Shown piece by piece: positions 42,297 through 56,000 of a stretch of 64,000 nucleotides of DNA. Origin of the DNA: Tipula vernalis (lineage: Eukaryota > Arthropoda > Insecta > Diptera > Tipulidae); the NCBI GenBank assembly GCA_958295665.1, contig OY282558.1:47368389-47432388 (forward strand). Reading direction: 5' to 3'. The translations under genes were made by a program, and so were the position numbers. Position 1 is the first letter of the stretch, and every line of letters begins with the position of its first letter. The notes under the pieces were generated by a model. That model saw only the letters and a program-made list of their open reading frames with translations. It had not been told where the DNA came from and searched no databases.

Positions 42297-45200
42297 TGGT
42301 CCGACTACGATGGTTGATACCTCTATGAATAGGCTTGGAACCTGTAATTGCTGTGACAATTTTCATTTTGATTGCTCGATTATTTCTAAACATTTCTTAG
42401 AAAATTCAATTTTATTGAAAATCAACTGTGCTATAGCCCACAAGTTTTTGGGCTGCAAAAATCTAAAATAGTCCGATTACGATAGTTGATACCTCTATCA
42501 ATAGGTTTCGGAACCTGTAATTGCTGTGACAATTTTCATTTTGATTGCTCGATTTTTTCTAAACATTTCTTAGAAAATTCAATTTTATTGAAAATCAACT
42601 GTGCTATAGCCCACAAGTTTTGGGCTGCAAAAATCTAAAATGGTCCGATTACGATAGTTGATACCTCTATCAATAGGTTTCGGAACCTGTAATTGCTGTG
42701 ACAATTTTCATTTTGATTGCTCGATTATTTCTAAACATTTCTTAGAAAATTCAATTTTATTGAAAATCAACTGTGCTATAGCCCACAAGTTTTTGGGCTG
42801 CAAAAATCTAAAATGGTCCGATTACGATAGTTGATACCTCTATCAATAGGTTTCGGAACCTGTAATTGCTGTGACAATTTTTATTTTGATTGCTCGATTA
42901 TTTCTAAACATTTCTTAGAAAATTCAATTTTATTGAAAATCAACTGTGCTAAAGCCCACAAGTTTTTGGGCTGCAAAAATCTAAAATGGTCCGATTACGA
43001 CGGTTGATACCTCTATCAAAAGGTTTCGGGACCTGTAATTGGTGTGACAATTTTAATTTTGATTGCTCGATTATTTCTAAACATTTCTTAGAAAATTCAA
43101 TTTTATTGAAAATCAACTGTGCTATATATAGTCCACAAGTTTTTGGGCGGCAAAAATCTAAAATAGTCCGATTACGATGGTTGATACCTCTATCGATAGG
43201 TTTCGGAACCTGTAATTGCTGTGACAATTTTCATTTTGATTGCTCGATTATTTCTAAACATTTCTTAGAAAATTCAATTTTATTGAAAATCAACTGTGCT
43301 ATAGCCCACAAGTTTTTGGGCTGTAAAGATCGAAAATTCTCCGATTACGATGGTTGATACCTCTATCAATAGGTTTCGGAACCTGTAATTGCTGTGACAA
43401 TTTTCATTTTGATTGCTCGATTATTTCTAAACATTTCTTAGAAAATTCAATTTTATTGAAAATCAACTGTGCTATAGCCCACAAGTTTTTGGGCGGCAAA
43501 AATCGAAAATGCTCCGTTTACGATGGTTGATACCTCTATCAATAGGTTTCGGAACCTGTAATTGCTGTGACAATTTTTATTTTGATTGCTCGATTATTTC
43601 TAAACATTTCTTAGAAAATTCAATTTTATTGAAAATCAACTGTGCTATAGCCCACAAGTTTTTGGGCTGCAAAAATCTAAAATGGTCCGATTACGATGGT
43701 TGATACCTCTATCAATAGGTTTCAGAACCTGTAATTGCTGTGACAATTTTCATTTTGATTGCTCGATTATTTCTAAACATTTCTTAGAAAATTCAATTTT
43801 ATTGAAAATCAACTGTGCTATAGCCCACAAGTTTTTGGGCTGCAAAAATCTAAAATGGTCCGACTACGATGGTTGATACCTCTATGAATAGGCTTGGAAC
43901 CTGTAATTGCTGTGACAATTTTCATTTTGATTGCTCGATTATTTCTAAACATTTCTTAGAAAATTCAATTTTATTGAAAATCAACTGTGCTATAGCCCAC
44001 AAGTTTTTGGGCTGCAAAAATCTAAAATGGTCCGATTACGATAGTTGATACCTCTATCAATAGGTTTCGGAACCTGTAATTGCTGTGACAATTTTCATTT
44101 TGATTGCTCGATTTTTTCTAAACATTTCTTAGAAAATTCAATTTTATTGAAAATCAACTGTGCTATAGCCCACAAGTTTTTGGGCTGCAAAAATCTAAAA
44201 TGGTCCGACTACGATGGTTGATACCTTTATGAATAGGCTTGGAACCTGTAATTGCTGTGACAATTTTCATTTTGATTGCTCGATTATTTCTAAACATTTC
44301 TTAGAAAATTCAATTTTATTGAAAATCAACTGTGCTATAGCCCACAAGTTTTTGGGCTGCAAAAATCTAAAATGGTCCGATTACGATAGTTGATACCTCT
44401 ATGAATAGGCTTGGAACCTGTAATTGCTGTGACAATTTTCATTTTGATTGCTCGATTATTTCTAAACATTTCTTAGAAAATTCAATTTTATTGAAAATCA
44501 ACTGTGCTATAGCCCACAAGTTTTTGGGCTGCAAAAATCTAAAATGGTCCGATTACGATAGTTGATACCTCTATCAATAGGTTTCGGAACCTGTAATTGC
44601 TGTGACAATTTTCATTTTGATTGCTCGATTTTTTCTAAACATTTCTTAGAAAATTCAATTTTATTGAAAATCAACTGTGCTATAGCCCACAAGTTTTGGG
44701 CTGCAAAAATCTAAAATGGTCCGATTACGATAGTTGATACCTCTATCAATAGGTTTCGGAACCTGTAATTGCTGTGACAATTTTCATTTTGATTGCTCGA
44801 TTATTTCTAAACATTTCTTAGAAAATTCAATTTTATTGAAAATCAACTGTGCTATAGCCCACAAGTTTTTGGGCTGCAAAAATCTAAAATGGTCCGATTA
44901 CGATAGTTGATACCTCTATCAATAGGTTTCGGAACCTGTAATTGCTGTGACAATTTTTATTTTGATTGCTCGATTATTTCTAAACATTTCTTAGAAAATT
45001 CAATTTTATTGAAAATCAACTGTGCTAAAGCCCACAAGTTTTTGGGCTGCAAAAATCTAAAATAGTCCGATTACGATGGTTGATACCTCTATCAAAAGGT
45101 TTCGGGACCTGTAATTGGTGTGACAATTTTAATTTTGATTGCTCGATTATTTCTAAACATTTCTTAGAAAATTCAATTTTATTGAAAATCAACTGTGCTA

Positions 45201-46300
45201 TAGCCCACAAGTTTTGGGCTGCAAAAATCTAAAATGGTCCGATTACGATAGTTGATACCTCTATCAATAGGTTTCGGAACCTGTAATTGCTGTGACAATT
45301 TTCATTTTGATTGCTCGATTATTTCTAAACATTTCTTAGAAAATTCAATTTTATTGAAAATCAACTGTGCTATAGCCCACAAGTTTTTGGGCTGCAAAAA
45401 TCTAAAATGGTCCGATTACGATAGTTGATACCTCTATCAATAGGTTTCGGAACCTGTAATTGCTGTGACAATTTTCATTTTGATTGCTCGATTTTTTCTA
45501 AACATTTCTTAGAAAATTCAATTTTATTGAAAATCAACTGTGCTATAGCCCACAAGTTTTTGGGCTGCAAAAATCTAAAATGGTCCGACTACGATGGTTG
45601 ATACCTCTATGAATAGGCTTGGAACCTGTAATTGCTGTGACAATTTTCATTTTGATTGCTCGATTATTTCTAAACATTTCTTAGAAAATTCAATTTTATT
45701 GAAAATCAACTGTGCTATAGCCCACAAGTTTTTGGGCTGCAAAAATCTAAAATGGTCCGATTACGATAGTTGATACCTCTATCAATAGGTTTCGGAACCT
45801 GTAATTGCTGTGACAATTTTCATTTTGATTGCTCGATTTTTTCTAAACATTTCTTAGAAAATTCAATTTTATTGAAAATCAACTGTGCTATAGCCCACAA
45901 GTTTTGGGCTGCAAAAATCTAAAATGGTCCGATTACGATAGTTGATACCTCTATCAATAGGTTTCGGAACCTGTAATTGCTGTGACAATTTTCATTTTGA
46001 TTGCTCGATTATTTCTAAACATTTCTTAGAAAATTCAATTTTATTGAAAATCAACTGTGCTATAGCCCACAAGTTTTTGGGCTGCAAAAATCTAAAATGG
46101 TCCGATTACGATAGTTGATACCTCTATCAATAGGTTTCGGAACCTGTAATTGCTGTGACAATTTTTATTTTGATTGCTCGATTATTTCTAAACATTTCTT
46201 AGAAAATTCAATTTTATTGAAAATCAACTGTGCTAAAGCCCACAAGTTTTTGGGTTGCAAAAATCTAAAATAGTCCGATTACGATGGTTGATACCTCTAT
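42297..46300. repeat. Nested higher-order block marked by CTCGATTTTTTC and GAATAGGCTTGG units
   Basis: Two private monomer variants alternate here. One has CTATGAATAGGCTTGGAACC (near 42325, 43885, 44229, 44402 and 45609). The other has CTCGATTTTTTCTAAAC (near 42549, 44108, 44628, 45488 and 45833). Shortened units with CAAGTTTTGGGCTGC follow at matching places, near 44694 and 45900. Repeating orders at roughly 1.2-1.7 kb show several rounds of overlapping duplication, not one clean period. The first variant is one base shorter than the consensus. Confidence 0.65.
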
Positions 46301-46615
46301 CAAAAGGTTTCGGGACCTGTAATTGGTGTGACAATTTTAATTTTGATTGCTCGATTATTTCTAAACATTTCTTAGAAAATTCAATTTTATTGAAAATCAA
46401 CTGTGCTATAGCCCACAAGATTTTGGGCGGCAAAAATCTAAAATGCTCCGATTACGATGGTTGATACCTCTATCAATAGGTTTCGGAACCTGTAATTGCT
46501 GTGGCGATTTTTATTTTGATTGCTCGATTATTTCTAAACATTTCTTAGAAAATTCAATTTTATTGAAAATCAACTGTGCTATAGCCCAAAAGATTTTGGC
46601 CTGCAAAAATCTAAA

Positions 46616-48499
46616 ATGATCCGATTACGATGGTTGATACCTCTATCAATAGGTTTCGGAACCTGTAATTGCTGTGACAATTTTCATTTTGATTGCTCGA
46701 TTATTTCTAAACATTTCTTAGAAAATTCAATTTTATTGAAAATCAACTGTGCTATAGCCCACAAGTTTTTGGGCTGCAAAAATCTAAAATGGTCCGATTA
46801 CGATGGTTGATACCTCTATCAATAGGTTTCGGAACCTGTAATTGCTGTGACAATTTTTATTTTGATTGCTCGATTATTTCTAAACATTTCTTAGAAAATT
46901 CAATTTTATTGAAAATCAACTGTGCTATAGCCCACAAGTTTTTGGGCGGCAAAAATCTAAAATGCTCCGATTACGATGATTGATACCTCTATCAATAGGT
47001 TTCGGAACCTGTAATTGCTGTGACAATTTTCATTTTGATTGCTCGATTATTTCTAAACATTTCTTAGAAAATTCAATTTTATTGAAAATCAACTGTGCTA
47101 TTGCCCACAAGTTTTTGGGCTGCAAAAATCTAAAATGATCCGATTACGATGGTTGATACCTCTATCAAAAGGTTTCGGGACCTGTAATTGGTGTGACAAT
47201 TTTAATTTTGATTGCTCGATTATTTCTAAACATTTCTTAGAAAATTCAATTTTATTGAAAATCAACTGTGCTATAGCCCAAAAGATTTTGGCCTGCAAAA
47301 ATCTAAAATGATCCGATTACGATGGTTGATACCTCTATCAATAGGTTTCGGAACCTGTAATTGCTGTGACAATTTTCATTTTGATTGCTCGATTATTTCT
47401 AAACATTTCTTAGAAAATTCAATTTTATTGAAAATCAACTGTGCTATAGCCCACAAGTTTTTGGGCTGCAAAAATCTAAAATGGTCCGATTACGATGGTT
47501 GATACCTCTATCAATAGGTTTCGGAACCTGTAATTGCTGTGACAATTTTTATTTTGATTGCTCGATTATTTCTAAACATTTCTTAGAAAATTCAATTTTA
47601 TTGAAAATCAACTGTGCTATAGCCCACAAGTTTTTGGGCGGCAAAAATCTAAAATGCTCCGATTACGATGATTGATACCTCTATCAATAGGTTTCGGAAC
47701 CTGTAATTGCTGTGACAATTTTCATTTTGATTGCTCGATTATTTCTAAACATTTCTTAGAAAATTCAATTTTATTGAAAATCAACTGTGCTATTGCCCAC
47801 AAGTTTTTGGGCTGCAAAAATCTAAAATGATCCGATTACGATGGTTGATACCTCTATCAAAAGGTTTCGGGACCTGTAATTGGTGTGACAATTTTAATTT
47901 TGATTGCTCGATTATTTCTAAACATTTCTTAGAAAATTCAATTTTATTGAAAATCAACTGTGCTATAGCCCAAAAGATTTTGGCCTGCAAAAATCTAAAA
48001 TGATCCGATTACGATGGTTGATACCTCTATCAATAGGTTTCGGAACCTGTAATTGCTGTGACAATTTTCATTTTGATTGCTCGATTATTTCTAAACATTT
48101 CTTAGAAAATTCAATTTTATTGAAAATCAACTGTGCTATAGCCCACAAGTTTTTGGGCTGCAAAAATCTAAAATGGTCCGATTACGATGGTTGATACCTC
48201 TATCAATAGGTTTCGGAACCTGTAATTGCTGTGACAATTTTTATTTTGATTGCTCGATTATTTCTAAACATTTCTTAGAAAATTCAATTTTATTGAAAAT
48301 CAACTGTGCTATAGCCCACAAGTTTTTGGGCGGCAAAAATCTAAAATGCTCCGATTACGATGATTGATACCTCTATCAATAGGTTTCGGAACCTGTAATT
48401 GCTGTGACAATTTTCATTTTGATTGCTCGATTATTTCTAAACATTTCTTAGAAAATTCAATTTTATTGAAAATCAACTGTGCTATTGCCCACAAGTTTT
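46616..48499. repeat. 4-mer higher-order repeat, 692 bp, nearly three copies
   Basis: The order of four distinct monomers repeats exactly at 692 bp (46616, 47308, 48000). One monomer has ATGATCCGATT after CCCAAAAGATTTTGGCC. The second is a GGGCTGC unit. The third ends CGATGATTGATACC. The fourth is the divergent type with TCAAAAGGTTTCGGGACC and ATTGGTGTGAC. The third copy lacks the divergent fourth monomer and passes into another block. The copies appear identical by eye, pointing to very recent amplification. Confidence 0.85.
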
Positions 48500-49902
48500 T
48501 GGGCTGCAAAAATCTAAAATTGTCCGATTACGATGGTTGATACCTCTATCAATAGGTTTCGGAACCTGTAATTGCTGTGACAATTTTCATTTTGATTGCT
48601 CGATTATTTCTAAACATTTCTTAGAAAATTCAATTTTATTGAAAATCAACTGTGCTATAGCCCACAAGTTTTTGGGCGGCAAAAATCTAAAATGCTCCGA
48701 TTACGATGGTTGATACCTCTATCAATAGGTTTCGGAATCTGTAATTGCTGTGACAATTTTTATTTTGATTGCTCGATTATTTCTAAACATTTCTTAGAAA
48801 ATTCAATTTTATTGAAAATCAACTGTGCTATAGCCCACAAGTTTTTGGGCGGCAAAAATCGAAAATGCTCCGTTTACGATGGTTGATACCTCTATCAATA
48901 GGTTTCGGAACCTGTAATTGCTGTGACAATTTTTATTTTGATTGCTCGATTATTTCTAAACATTTCTTAGAAAATTCAATTTTATTGAAAATCAACTGTG
49001 CTATAGCCCACAAGTTTTTGGGCGGCAAAAATCTAAAATGCTCCGTTTACGATGGTTGATACCTCTATCAATAGGTTTCGGAACCTGTAATTGCTGTGAC
49101 AATTTTCATTTTGATTGCTCGATTATTTCTAAACATTTCTTAGAAAATTCAATTTTATTGAAAATCAACTGTGCTATTGCCCACAAGTTTTTGGGCTGCA
49201 AAAATCTAAAATGGTCCGATTTCGATGGTTGATACCTCTATCAATAGATTTCGGAACCTGTAATTGCTGTGACAATTTTTATTTTGATTGCTCGATTATT
49301 TCTAAACATTTCTTAGAAAATTCAATTTTATTGAAAATCAACAGTGCTATAGCCCACAAGTTTTTGGGCTGCAAAAATCTAAAATGGTCCGTTTACGATG
49401 GTTGATACCTCTATCAATAGTTTTTGGAACCTGTAATTGCTGTGACAATTTTCATTTTGATTGCTCGATTATTTCTAAACATTTCTAAGAAAATTCAATT
49501 TGATTGGAAATCAACTGTGCGATAGCCCACAAGTTTTTGGGCGGCAAAAATCTAAAATGGTCCGATTACGATGGTTGATACCTCTATCAATAGATTTCGG
49601 AACCTGTAATTGCTGTGACAATTTTTATTTTGATTGCTCGATTATTTCTAAACATTTCTTAGAAAATTCAATTTTATTGAAAATCAACTGTGCTATAGCC
49701 CACAAGTTTTTGGGCGGCAAAAATCGAAAATGCTCCGATTACGATGGTTGATACCTCTATCAATAGGTTTCGGAACCTGTAATTGCTGTGACAATTTTTA
49801 TTTTGATTGCTCGATTATTTCTAAACATTTCTTAGAAAATTCAATTTTATTGAAAATCAACTGTGCTATAGCCCACAAGTTTTTGGGCGGCAAAAATCTA
49901 AA

Positions 49903-52900
49903 ATGCTCCGTTTACGATGGTTGATACCTCTATCAATAGGTTTCGGAACCTGTAATTGCTGTGACAATTTTTATTTTGATTGCTCGATTATTTCTAAACA
50001 TTTCTTAGAAAATTCAATTTTATTGAAAATCAACTGTGCTATAGCCCACAAGTTTTTGGGCGGCAAAAATCTAAAATGCTCCGATTACGATGATTGATAC
50101 CTCTATCAATAGGTTTCGGAACCTGTTTTTGCTGTGACAATTTTCATTTTGATTGCTCGATTATTTCTAAACATTTCTTAGAAAATTCAATTTTATTGAA
50201 AATCAACTGTGCTATTGCCCACAAGTTTTTGGGCTGCAAAAATCTAAAATTGTCCGATTACGATGGTTGATACCTCTATCAATAGGTTTCGGAACCTGTA
50301 ATTGCTGTGACAATTTTCATTTTGATTGCTCGATTATTTCTAAACATTTCTTAGAAAATTCAATTTTATTGAAAATCAACTGTGCTATAGCCCACAAGTT
50401 TTTGGGCGGCAAAAATCTAAAATGCTCCGATTACGATGGTTGATACCTCTATCAATAGGTTTCGGAACCTATAATTGCTGTGACAATTTTTATTTTGATT
50501 GCTCGATTATTTCTTAACATTTCTTAGAAAATTCAATTTTATTGAAAATCAACTGTGCTATAGCCCACAAGTTTTTGGGCGGCAAAAATCTAAAATGGTC
50601 CGATTACGATGGTTGATACCTCTATCAATAGGTTTCGGTACCTGTAATTGCTGTGACAATTTTCTTGAGACAATTTGATTGCTCGATTATTTCTAAACAT
50701 TTCTTAGAAAATTCAATTTTATTGAAAATCAACTGTGCTATAGCCCACAAGTTTTTGGGCGGCAAAAATCGAAAATGCTCCGTTTACGATGGTTGATACC
50801 TCTATCAATAGGTTTCGGAACCTGTAATTGCTGTGACAATTTTTATTTTGATTGCTCGATTATTTCTAAACATTTCTTAGAAAATTCAATTTTATTGAAA
50901 ATCAACTGTGCTATAGCCCACAAGTTTTTGGGCGGCAAAAATCGAAAATGGTCCGATTACGATGGTTGATACCTCTATCAATAGGTTTCGGAACCTGTAA
51001 TTGCTGTGACAATTTTCATTTTGATTGCTCGATTATTTCTAAACATTTCTTAGAAAATTCAATTTTATTGAAAATCAACTGTGCTATTGCCCACAAGTTT
51101 TTGGGCTGCAAAAATCTAAAATGGTCCGATTTCGATGGTTGATACCTCTATCAATAGGTTTCGGAACCTGTAATTGCTGTGACAATTTTTATTTTGATTG
51201 CTTGATTATTTCTAAACATTTCTTAGAAAATTCAATTTTATTGAAAATCAACTGTGCTATAGCCCACAAGTTTTTGGGCGGCAAAAATCTAAAATGCTCC
51301 GATTACGATGATTGATACCTCTATCAATAGGTTTCGGAACCTGTTTTTGCTGTGACAATTTTCATTTTGATTGCTCGATTATTTCTAAACATTTCTTAGA
51401 AAATTCAATTTTATTGAAAATCAACTGTGCTATTGCCCACAAGTTTTTGGGCTGCAAAAATCTAAAATGCTCCGATTACGATGGTTGATACCTCTATCAA
51501 TAGGTTTCGGAACCTGTAATTGCTGTGACAATTTTTATTTTGATTGCTCGATTATTTCTAAACATTTCTTAGAAAATTCAATTTTATTGAAAATCAACTG
51601 TGCTATAGCCCACAAGTTTTTGGGCGGCAAAAATCTAAAATGCTCCGATTACGATGATTGATACCTCTATCAATAGGTTTCGGAACCTGTTTTTGCTGTG
51701 ACAATTTTCATTTTGATTGCTCGATTATTTCTAAACATTTCTTAGAAAATTCAATTTTATTGAAAATCAACTGTGCTATTGCCCACAAGTTTTTGGGCTG
51801 CAAAAATCTAAAATTGTCCGATTACGATGGTTGATACCTCTATCAATAGGTTTCGGAACCTGTAATTGCTGTGACAATTTTCATTTTGATTGCTCGATTA
51901 TTTCTAAACATTTCTTAGAAAATTCAATTTTATTGAAAATCAACTGTGCTATAGCCCACAAGTTTTTGGGCGGCAAAAATCTAAAATGCTCCGATTACGA
52001 TGGTTGATACCTCTATCAATAGGTTTCGGAACCTATAATTGCTGTGACAATTTTTATTTTGATTGCTCGATTATTTCTTAACATTTCTTAGAAAATTCAA
52101 TTTTATTGAAAATCAACTGTGCTATAGCCCACAAGTTTTTGGGCGGCAAAAATCTAAAATGGTCCGATTACGATGGTTGATACCTCTATCAATAGGTTTC
52201 GGTACCTGTAATTGCTGTGACAATTTTCTTGAGACAATTTGATTGCTCGATTATTTCTAAACATTTCTTAGAAAATTCAATTTTATTGAAAATCAACTGT
52301 GCTATAGCCCACAAGTTTTTGGGCGGCAAAAATCGAAAATGCTCCGTTTACGATGGTTGATACCTCTATCAATAGGTTTCGGAACCTGTAATTGCTGTGA
52401 CAATTTTTATTTTGATTGCTCGATTATTTCTAAACATTTCTTAGAAAATTCAATTTTATTGAAAATCAACTGTGCTATAGCCCACAAGTTTTTGGGCGGC
52501 AAAAATCGAAAATGGTCCGATTACGATGGTTGATACCTCTATCAATAGGTTTCGGAACCTGTAATTGCTGTGACAATTTTCATTTTGATTGCTCGATTAT
52601 TTCTAAACATTTCTTAGAAAATTCAATTTTATTGAAAATCAACTGTGCTATTGCCCACAAGTTTTTGGGCTGCAAAAATCTAAAATGGTCCGATTTCGAT
52701 GGTTGATACCTCTATCAATAGGTTTCGGAACCTGTAATTGCTGTGACAATTTTTATTTTGATTGCTTGATTATTTCTAAACATTTCTTAGAAAATTCAAT
52801 TTTATTGAAAATCAACTGTGCTATAGCCCACAAGTTTTTGGGCGGCAAAAATCGAAAATGCTCCGTTTACGATGGTTGATACCTCTATCAATAGGTTTCG

Positions 52901-53030
52901 GAACCTGTAATTGCTGTCACAATTTTTATTTTGATTGCTCGATTATTTCTAAACATTTCTTAGAAAATTCAATTTTATTGAAAATCAACTGTGCTATAGC
53001 CCACAAGTTTTTGGGCTACAAAAATCTAAA
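49903..53030. repeat. 9-mer tandem duplication, 1564 bp, two copies
   Basis: Units at 49903, 50775, 50948 and 51121 reappear at 51467, 52339, 52512 and 52685, a constant 1564 bp. That is nine monomers, one of them lengthened by 7 bp through the internal TGTGACAATTT-type duplication. Shared private changes include CCTGTTTTTGCTG and TTGCTTGATTATT. The same group of variants also occurs at about 31.2-32.7 kb and 37.3-38.2 kb, so this block belongs to a longer-range duplicated family. Confidence 0.82.
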
Positions 53031-56000
53031 ATGGTCCGATTACGATAGTTGATACCTCTATCAATAGGTTTCGGAACCTGTAATTGCTGTGACAATTTTT
53101 ATTTTGATTGATCGATTATTTCTAAACATTTCTTAGAAAATTCAATTTTATTGAAAATCAACTGTGCTATAGCCCACAAGTTTTTGGGCGGCAAAAATCT
53201 AAAATGCTCCGATTACGATGGTTGATACCTCTATCAATAGGTTTCGGAACCTGTAATTGCTGTGACAATTTTCATTTTGATTGCTCGATTATTTCTAAAC
53301 ATTTCTTAGAAAATTCAATTTTATTGAAAATCAACTGTGCTATAGCCCACAAGTTTTTTGGCGGAAAAAATCTAAAATGCTCCGTTTACGATGGTTGATA
53401 CCTCTATCAATAGGTTTCGGAACCTGTAATTGCTGTGACAATTTTCATTTTGATTGCTCGATTATTTCTAAACATTTCTTAAAAAATTCAATTTTATTAA
53501 AAAGCAACTGTACTATAGCCCACAAGTTTTTGGGCTGCAAAAATCTAAAATGGTCCGATAACGATAGTTGATACCTCTATCAATAGGCTTCGGAACCTGT
53601 AATTGCTGTGACAATTTGCATTTTGATTGCTCGATTATTTCTAAACATTTCTTAGAAAATTCAATTTTATTGAAAATCAACTGTGCTATAGCCCACAAGT
53701 TTTTGGGCGGCACAATCTAAAATGGTCCGATTACGATGGTTGATACCTCTATCAATAGGTTTCGGAACCTGTAATTGCTGTGACAATTTTCATTTGGGTT
53801 GCTCGATTATTTCTAATCATTTCTTAGAAAATTCAATTTTATTGAAAATCAACTGTGCTATAGCCCACAAGTTTTTGGGCGGCAAAAATCTAAAATGGTC
53901 CGATTACGATGGTTGATACATCTATCAATAGGTTTCGGAACCTGTAATTGCTGTGACAATTTTCATTTTGATTGCTCGATTATTTCTAAACATTTCTTAG
54001 AAAATTCAATTTTATTGAAAATCAACTGTGCTATAGCCCACAAGTTTTTGGGCGGCAAAAATCGAAAATGCTCCGTTTACCATAGTTGATACCTCTATCA
54101 ATAGGTTTCGGAACCTGTAATTGCTGTGACAATTTTTATTTTGATTGCTCGATTATTTCTAAACATTTCTTAGAAAATTCAATTTTATTGAAAATCAACT
54201 GTGCTATAGCCCACAAGTTTTTGGGCGGCAAAAATCTAAAATGCTCCGTTTACGATGGTTGATACCTCTATCAATAGGTTTCGGAACCTGTAATTGCTGT
54301 GACAATTTTTATTTTGATTGCTCGATTATTTCTAAACATTTCTTAGAAAATTCAATTTTATTGAAAATCAACTGTGCTATAGCCCACAAGTTTTTGGGCG
54401 GCAAAAATCTAAAATGGTCCGATTACGATGATTGATACCTCTATCAATAGGTTTCGGAACCTGTAATTGCTGTGAAAATTTTCATTTTGATTGCTCGATT
54501 ATTTCTAAACATTTCTTAGAAAATTCAATTTTATTGAAAATCAACTGTGCTATAGCCCACAAGTTTTTGGGCTGCAAAAATCTAAAATGGTCCGATTACG
54601 ATGGTTGATACCTCTATCAATAGGTTTCGGAACCTGTAATTGCTGTGACAATTTTCATTTTGATTGCTCGATTATTTCTAAACATTTCTTAGAAAATTCA
54701 ATTTTATTGAAAATCAACTGTGCTATAGCCCACAAGTTTTTGGGCTGCAAAAATCTAAAATGCTCCGATTACGATGGTTGATACCTCTATCAATAGGTTT
54801 CAGAACCTGTAATTGCTGTGACAATTTTCATTTTGATTGCTCGATTATTTCTAAACATTTCTTAGAAAATTCTATTTTATTGAAAATCAACTGTGCTATA
54901 GCCCACAAGATTTTGGCCTGCAAAAATCTAAAATGGTCCGATTACGATGGTTGATACCTCTATCAATAGGTTTCGGAACCTGTAATTGCTGTGACAATTT
55001 TCATTTTGATTGCTCGATTATTTCTAAACATTTCTTAGAAAATTCAATTTTATTGAAAATCAACTGTGCTATAGCCCACAAGTTTTTGGGCGGCAAAAAT
55101 CGAAAATGCTCCGATTACGATGGTTGATACCTCTATCAATAGGTTTCGGAACCTGTAATTGCTGTGACAATTTTCATTTTGATTGCTCGATTATTTATAA
55201 ACATTTCTTAGAAAATTCAATTTTATTGAAAATCAACTGTGCTATATATAGCCCACAAGTTTTTGGGCGGCAAAAATCTAAAAATTCTCCGATTACGATG
55301 GTTGATACCTCTATCAATAGGTTTCGGAACCTATAATTGCTGTCACAATTTGTATTTTAATTGCTTGATTATTTCTAAACTTTTCTTAGAAAATTCAATT
55401 TTATTGAAAATCAACTGTGCTATAGCCCACAAGTTTTTGGGCGGCAAAAATCTAAAATGCTCCGATTACGATGATGGATACCTCTATCAATAGGTTTCGG
55501 AACCTGTAATTGCTGTGACAATTTTCATTTTGATTGCTCGATTATTTCTAAACATTTCTTAGAAAATTCAATTTTATTGAAAATCAACTGTGCTATAGCC
55601 CACAAGTTTTTGGGCTGCAAAAATCTAAAATGGTCCGATTACGATAGTTGATACCTCTATCAATAGGTTTCGGAACCTGTAATTGCTGTGACAATTTTCA
55701 TTTTGATTGCTCGATTTTTTCTTAACATTTCTTAGAAAATTCAATTTTATTGAAAATCAACTGTGCTATAGCCCACAAGTTTTTGGGCGGCAAAAATCTA
55801 AAATGGTCCGATTACGATGGTTGATACCTCTATCAATAGGCTTCGGAACCTGTAATTGCTGTGACAATTTTTATTTTGATTGCTCGATTATTTCTAAACA
55901 TTTCTTAGAAAATTCAATTTTATTGAAAATCAACTGTGCTATAGCCCACAAGATTTTGGGCTGCAAAAATCTAAAATGCTCCGATTACGATGGTTGATAC

